The position numbers and the translations under genes are program-made. The notes beneath the pieces are model-generated. The model saw nothing but the letters and a program-made list of their open reading frames with translations. It ran no database searches and had not been told where the DNA came from. Shown one piece after another: positions 59,808 through 64,000 of a DNA stretch of 64,000 bases. Position 1 is the first letter of the stretch, and each line of letters starts with the position of its first letter. Origin of the DNA: Nocardia terrae. GTDB lineage: Bacteria > Actinomycetota > Actinomycetes > Mycobacteriales > Mycobacteriaceae. The stretch lies in the NCBI RefSeq assembly GCF_009760405.1, contig NZ_WRPP01000006.1, positions 558,001 to 622,000 of the forward strand, written 5' to 3'.

Positions 59808-60340
59808 ACGAGCAAGCCACAACCATCTACGCCGCTTTGAATTCCATTGCGCACCAGCCGCACCGGATCGTGGACCCCTCCATCATTCCAGGGCGCATCC
59901 TCATCGACCTCGATCCCACCGTTTGGGCGGAATTCGATGGTCGAGACGCGGGCTACCTGATGGTGTTCGCCGCGGAAAACGAACCACCACAACAGTTCCG
60001 GACCAATCTCGTGGTCGTCTTGACGCGCGCGATCGTCAACAGCGGCGTCGACCTCTTCACGACTGTCATCGGGCACGCGTTCACCGAAGCACGCGGGCTA
60101 CCGGGATGGGAAGAGGAACGCGTGCTCACCTGTCTGCCGGAATACCGCCACAGCGGATGGTCCATCCAATCCGGCACTTACCGCGCCGACGACCTCACCC
60201 TGTACACAGTGACCCGGTACGCGGCCTACGAGCGCGGCAACATCGCCTACCTGTTGCAGGTGACCGGCACGACCGCCGACCGGTCGCGCTTCGGTAGCCT
60301 GCTCGATGACATCGTCTACAACACCGCCTTCGAGGACTGA
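59804..60340 (+). CDS. LpqN-like protein without signal peptide, candidate immunity partner
   Basis: 178 residues. Strand-rich region: RILIDLDPTVWAEFDG, GYLMVFAAENEPPQQFRTNL, VVVLTRAIVN, a segment RGLPGWEEERVLTCLPEYRHSG, SIQSGTYRADDLTLYTVTRYA and AYLLQVTGTTADRSRFGSLL. This resembles the LpqN/LpqT fold of mycobacteria, normally lipoproteins, but here there is no signal peptide or lipobox. GTG 59804 overlaps the effector stop by four bases. Translational coupling to the glycine-zipper protein suggests an immunity or chaperone role; the fold call is from memory. Confidence 0.6.
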   Translation: MNEQATTIYAALNSIAHQPHRIVDPSIIPGRILIDLDPTVWAEFDGRDAGYLMVFAAENEPPQQFRTNLVVVLTRAIVNSGVDLFTTVIGHAFTEARGLPGWEEERVLTCLPEYRHSGWSIQSGTYRADDLTLYTVTRYAAYERGNIAYLLQVTGTTADRSRFGSLLDDIVYNTAFED

Positions 60341-60354
60341 GAGGCCCGGAACCG

Positions 60355-60642
60355 ATGGTCAAACGCTCGGACCGAGTAACCGATCTCGAAGCGGCCCTCG
60401 CCGCCACCGTCACCTTCACCAAAGACCCCGACGACAGCTACTGGATGATCGGACACACCCCCGACCAGACCTTGTACGTCCGCATGGGCAACTTCCCCGA
60501 GGAAGACATGTGGTCGCTGTGGCTGGGCGATGACCGATGGATGGACTTCACCACCCCACCCGCGGGCTGGACACTGAAGCTGACGCCCGGCTGGCCGGAC
60601 ACCGCACGCCCTCGACTCCCGAAGGGCGAATTCCACAGCTGA
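60355..60642 (+). CDS. Small protein, unknown, end of the effector cassette
   Basis: 95 residues, soluble. It contains LEAALAATVTFTKDPDD, SYWMIGHTPDQTLYVRMGNF, MWSLWLGDDRWMDFTTPPAG and a Pro/Arg-rich tail. The aromatic, strand-like composition resembles small immunity-type proteins but matches no family I know. It begins 14 bases after the LpqN-like stop with GAGAGGCCCGG upstream. Downstream (60643-60800) there is no gene; the region includes an AT-rich TATATAAATAAG stretch. Confidence 0.6.
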   Translation: MVKRSDRVTDLEAALAATVTFTKDPDDSYWMIGHTPDQTLYVRMGNFPEEDMWSLWLGDDRWMDFTTPPAGWTLKLTPGWPDTARPRLPKGEFHS

Positions 60643-60800
60643 CACAGAAGTCGTCCGGTCAGCGCTCCTGTCGTGCGTGAGAGGTCCACCTATATAAATA
60701 AGGGGCGGGAGGTCCTTCACGAGGCGAGGCTTTGAAGCTGGGGTTTCAGATCAGCCGCGTGCGATAGCCGGACAGAGGTAGCGAAATAAGGTCCAGCGAG

Positions 60801-61037
60801 TTATACAGCCGGTAACAGCGGTGCCGCATCGGCCGCAAAAGCGGTCAGCAATTTGCATGGATCCGCATTGTTATTGGCCGTATCAAAAGATTGCGGCAAC
60901 GAAGTGTTCAGCGTGAGCTTCGACGACGTGTCGGCCGTCGTGCACGCCGAGCTGCCAGCTAGCAGCAGCACCATGACACCCGCCGAAACAAGCGACGACA
61001 GAGTCGAACGTGAGGAGGTGCGCGCATATGATCTCAT
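60801..61037 (-). pseudogene. Truncated DUF3558-like lipoprotein
   Basis: 78 codons. A signal peptide (LVSAGVMVLLLAGSSAC) with a lipobox-like Cys is followed by LPQSFDTANNNADPCKLLTA. DPC-LLT is the hallmark at the start of the DUF3558 domain, but the frame stops 14 residues later, whereas a complete protein has ~170-190 residues. It is probably a remnant of a second copy of the neighbouring DUF3558 gene 69 bases upstream on the same strand. A short genuine peptide cannot be excluded. Confidence 0.55.
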
Positions 61038-61105
61038 TTATTCGGCACTTCCACCCTGCATCCTCCGTTGACAAAAGCTGTGGCCTTGCCGGGATCTTCC
61101 GTCCA

Positions 61106-61651
61106 CTATTGGAGTTGCGGTACCCCAATGAGCTTGGTGGCGATGTCGGTTGCGAGGTCGCAGGATTTGTTGGGAAAGCTGCCGTCAAGCAAGAGGCGGT
61201 AATCGCTCATCGAGACCAGCAGCATGCATTCCCCAGGAGAGCCATGGGGGGTTGCGAGGGTCGCGTCGTGGGTGCCGATCTTGACCTGATGGAAGGTTCT
61301 CGACTTCGCCAGAGTCGCCTGCAGATAGTCGCTGGTGATGTTGGTGGCCTGTAGGTAGAACTCCACATCTGGGTTCGACATGTACCTCACCAAGCAGCCG
61401 GCGAACTTCAGATTCGGTTCGCTGAACGGACCGTTGTAATGGTTCGGTATCCGCACCTCGAGCCCCACGGCAGACAACTGATCCGGTGGAACGGCGGTGC
61501 ATGGGTCGAGCCTGAGCGGTTGACTGCTTAGACTCGCGGACAGCGGTTCGGAAGGACCGGTAGCTGTTTTGGAGCAGGACGTGACCGCTGCAACCAGAAG
61601 CAGCAGTAGCAGGATCAACTTCCCGCGGAAGCGGGTACGGGCATTGGTCAT
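61106..61651 (-). CDS. DUF3558-family lipoprotein
   Basis: 181 residues. A signal peptide with lipobox VTSC (LILLLLLLVAAVTSC, Cys ~26) is followed by LRLDPCTAVPPDQLSAVGL, the DUF3558 opening. A further four cysteines (GCLVRY, ECMLLV, KSCDLA and the first DPC) could make disulfides. ATG 61651 overlaps the stop of the large WXG-type gene by four bases. Pairing of a big type VII-like protein with a DUF3558 lipoprotein recurs in Nocardia-type genomes as I recall; the lipoprotein may be the envelope partner or immunity factor. Confidence 0.8.
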   Translation of the reverse strand: MTNARTRFRGKLILLLLLLVAAVTSCSKTATGPSEPLSASLSSQPLRLDPCTAVPPDQLSAVGLEVRIPNHYNGPFSEPNLKFAGCLVRYMSNPDVEFYLQATNITSDYLQATLAKSRTFHQVKIGTHDATLATPHGSPGECMLLVSMSDYRLLLDGSFPNKSCDLATDIATKLIGVPQLQ

Positions 61652-64000
61652 TTCGATCCTGCCTGGAGCTTGTAGCCTCCGTCGACGAGAGCATTGATTT
61701 GGTCAGGGTTCTCGGCAAGTAGATTCTTGACGAGCTCGTTGTAGGCGGTGCCGTACCGGTCCTTATAGCCGTCGACCTGGTCCTGGTTCTGGTTTCCGCC
61801 CGAGGCGTTGGCGTCAGTGATGCGATGGTCGAAGTCGAAGTCGCCAGTGGCTTGGACATTCTCGGCCTGTGGGAACTGGGCGATGACTGCGTTCGGTTTA
61901 GGATTCCATTCTTCGATCGCGGAGTCCCAGCTATCATCGCGCATCTTTTCAACCACGCCATGGACGATGTCGCCGCCTGGGATTTTATCAACCGCTTCTT
62001 TCGTAATGCCCTTGAAGACCTCTTTGGCTATGTCGGCGGCCTTCTGCTTGGTGTCCTGCACCTCCTGCTGGTGGGTTAAGCCCTCCATCTTGTTGTGCAC
62101 ATCTTGGTAGGTTGCGGCGTTGAGGATCGCAGTATCGATCCTGGCATCTACCCCAGCAAGAGCACGGGTCGTGTCGATCTTGCTGGGGTCCTGTCCCTGC
62201 ACAATCTGATCGATGACGGCGTGGTCGTACAGCTGCCGAGAGGTCTCCAGATAGATCTTGCCTTGGTCGGATTGGGCACTCAGGAACAGCAGTCGCTCGG
62301 CATCTGTGGTAGCGAGGTGCGCCACCCCGTTCTCGACTCCGCTGGCATTCGGGTTGTAGCCAACGAGGGAATCGATGTTCGGGGCGAGGGTCTTCGCCAA
62401 TCCGGTTGCCAGCTCGGGGTTCTTGATGAACGCGTCAGTATTGAGTTTGAAGACCGAATCGTCACCCTGAGTGAGCAGCTTGCCGGTGCTGTCGTGCGGC
62501 GCGAGCACATCGGGCAGTTTGGTGTAGGCACTGCGGGAGAGGTCTCCGAGCTGCCCTTGGTCATGGGTGTGCTCGCCGATCCAGTCCACCAGTCCCGCTG
62601 CGGTTTTGCCCTTGTCGTCCCATTCGTGCTGGATGGTCTCCGAGGTAAATTTCAAGGGGTCATAGTCGCCGGAGTGCTTGAAGGCGTCGCCGACGGCCCC
62701 GAAGGACAGGTCTTCGGGCAGTTTCGAGCCCGTGTGGCAGTCCAAGCCGGTCAGCAGCTGATAGGCGGACTGATGGTTGGCGGCGGCGAGACCGACGTAC
62801 TGGTTCGCGGCGGTCTCGAGTGCATTGCTGTCGGGTTGGTTGAAGAAGCCTTCGGGTGTGATGGGTTTCCAGTACTGGTTGATCCACTGGTTCATGTGCT
62901 CGTCCTTGCCGTCCATGAACGCGGCGAGACTGGCTCCCTGACGGCCGAGCTCGGTACCGAAGGTGGTGCCCGGCTGCATGCCTTTGTCCCCGTGGGACAT
63001 GATGTTGGCGAATTTCACTTCGTCGCTGAGCCGATTCTGGAAGACGAACGGGCCGTCTCCGGCCATCTTGCCCCAGTCGGCGTCGTCGAGCCGCTCGGAC
63101 ACCAGTTTGCGGATATCGGTGGGGAGCTGGGTGTAGTCACCGGGCGACTTGAGGTTTCCGTTGCTGTCGAAGCCGGTGCCGATCTTCTCGTTGGACAGCA
63201 TCATGATGCTGTCGCTGATCGCGGTCTGCTCCTTGGCGGCGGTATCGGCGTTGGGGTTTCCGGGCTGGTTCTGGCTGTCGAGGTAGTCACCGAGGGAGAT
63301 CAGGCCGTCTTTGCCGAGGTTGTTGTAGAACTTCTTGTAGTAGTCCTGCACGTCGGCAGGAACGACCACTTCGCGTCCGTCGTCGAGGTCCTGGATATCG
63401 GCGGGCGACAACACGTTCTGCGGCATGTGGGAGAGGATCTCGTCGATCTTCGCCTGGTCGTGGTTCTTCAACGCGTTGGCCAGGTCAGTGCCGTCCTGGT
63501 CGCCGGCGTGGTCGACCTTGTCCTTCGGGTCCGGCGGCGTGGTCTGTGTGGTGGTCAGATTGGCGAAGGCGTTGTTGACCGCGGTCATCGCGTCGTCGTC
63601 GGCAGTGCCGCAATCGGTCAGTGCGGCCTGGATCGCCTTCTGGTATTCCTCGGCTCGGTGTTCCAGGCTGGCTTGCAAGGTGGCCTTGTTGTCACCGGCG
63701 TACTGGAGGATCTGCTGCCAGCCGGTGCTCGCCTTCACCTCGCCGGTGTCGCTGACGGTGAAACTCGAACCTTCAGCGTCGGAAACTTTGCTCAGCAGAA
63801 CCGTTTTGGCTGCATCGATCGCTTTCGCTCCGTTGCGTGCGGCGGTGGCACCGTTTTCCAGAGCGGTCTTGACTGTCGTTGCGTCGCCGTGGATTTCGTC
63901 GTGCCGGTCGCGCATCGCGTCCCCGGCGTTGCCGATCCAGTAGTGATAGGAGCCGTCGACCGAGCGTGCTGCGGCATCCAGTGTGTCGCCGAGGGTCTGG
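61648..64000 (-). CDS. Large WXG-type (ESX substrate-like) protein, 5' end beyond window
   Basis: 784 codons are visible and the frame is open to the window edge, so the N-terminus is missing. The first visible residues include SYHYWIGNAGDAMRDRHDEI; the WIG turn between two helices is WXG-like, so an internal ATG at 63915 is not the real start. Mostly helical with many Asp/Gln/Asn-rich repeats (NALKNHDQAKIDEILSHMP, AAANHQSAYQLLTGLD, TTDAERLLFLSAQSDQG); in similar actinobacterial proteins the helical repeats are annotated as a TPR repeat region. No nuclease or protease motif is seen. It is the first visible gene of an operon with the DUF3558 lipoprotein. Confidence 0.75.
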   Translation of the reverse strand, partial: QTLGDTLDAAARSVDGSYHYWIGNAGDAMRDRHDEIHGDATTVKTALENGATAARNGAKAIDAAKTVLLSKVSDAEGSSFTVSDTGEVKASTGWQQILQYAGDNKATLQASLEHRAEEYQKAIQAALTDCGTADDDAMTAVNNAFANLTTTQTTPPDPKDKVDHAGDQDGTDLANALKNHDQAKIDEILSHMPQNVLSPADIQDLDDGREVVVPADVQDYYKKFYNNLGKDGLISLGDYLDSQNQPGNPNADTAAKEQTAISDSIMMLSNEKIGTGFDSNGNLKSPGDYTQLPTDIRKLVSERLDDADWGKMAGDGPFVFQNRLSDEVKFANIMSHGDKGMQPGTTFGTELGRQGASLAAFMDGKDEHMNQWINQYWKPITPEGFFNQPDSNALETAANQYVGLAAANHQSAYQLLTGLDCHTGSKLPEDLSFGAVGDAFKHSGDYDPLKFTSETIQHEWDDKGKTAAGLVDWIGEHTHDQGQLGDLSRSAYTKLPDVLAPHDSTGKLLTQGDDSVFKLNTDAFIKNPELATGLAKTLAPNIDSLVGYNPNASGVENGVAHLATTDAERLLFLSAQSDQGKIYLETSRQLYDHAVIDQIVQGQDPSKIDTTRALAGVDARIDTAILNAATYQDVHNKMEGLTHQQEVQDTKQKAADIAKEVFKGITKEAVDKIPGGDIVHGVVEKMRDDSWDSAIEEWNPKPNAVIAQFPQAENVQATGDFDFDHRITDANASGGNQNQDQVDGYKDRYGTAYNELVKNLLAENPDQINALVDGGYKLQAGSK

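Noticed and set aside
55928..64000. Second copy of the tRNA-Asn 3' end (attR) marking the element's other end
   Set aside because: No convincing repeat of the T-arm/acceptor sequence was found by eye up to the window end.
1..64000. CRISPR array or rRNA genes
   Set aside because: No regularly spaced direct repeats of CRISPR type and no rRNA sequence were seen; the only tandem array is the 22-23-bp minisatellite without unique spacers.

Overview
The window is high-GC DNA with GTG and TTG starts, translationally coupled genes and several apparently leaderless promoters. From memory, the gene order hemW, hrcA, dnaJ, rsmE, phoH, ybeY, CBS protein, era, amidase, recO, uppS, zur, smtB, glyS, then TPM protein, dgt and dnaG matches the mycobacterial chromosome. 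Together with type VII (ESX) style proteins and paired lipoproteins this points to a mycolic-acid actinomycete, most likely Nocardia or a close relative. No database search was possible.

Layout. 1-3.4 kb: the C-terminal end of a polymorphic toxin entering from the left, a pentapeptide-repeat protein overlapping its stop (candidate immunity), a DUF6585-like membrane protein and an Imm49-like protein. 3.7-25.3 kb: conserved housekeeping block covering radical-SAM HemW, heat-shock control (HrcA, DnaJ), ribosome and RNA maturation (RsmE, YbeY, Era), RecO, polyprenyl diphosphate synthesis, a TetR/membrane-protein divergon with clear palindromes, the zinc regulators SmtB and Zur, and glycyl-tRNA synthetase. 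25.4-39.9 kb: a two-gene operon with a recognisable promoter, encoding a small DUF6875-like protein and a 4562-residue non-ribosomal peptide synthetase with the order C-A-T-E / C-A-T / C-A-T / C-T-TE. The last module has no adenylation domain. 40-45.2 kb: a membrane-anchored molybdopterin oxidoreductase, a DrrAB-type ABC exporter and a NarL-type two-component system. 45.3-54.7 kb: TPM-domain protein, metallo-beta-lactamase-fold hydrolase, YdcF-like protein, dGTPase, 2-oxoglutarate oxygenase, a biotin ECF transporter (BioNYM order) and DNA primase. 54.7-55.9 kb: a frameshifted methyltransferase, a small membrane-associated protein and tRNA-Asn(GUU).

55.9-64 kb is accessory DNA. A tyrosine recombinase and excisionase lie directly downstream of tRNA-Asn, the usual layout of an integrated element. 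Then comes a four-gene type VII effector-like cassette: WXG100 protein, a large protein ending in a glycine zipper, an LpqN-like protein without a signal peptide, and a small protein. Last are DUF3558-like lipoproteins (one broken) and a large WXG-type protein running off the right edge.

The most promising material is the NRPS, whose final module lacks an A domain and whose first C domain looks EntF-like, and the two toxin/effector loci at the edges. The product of the NRPS and the activities of the toxins are inferred only from domains and context.
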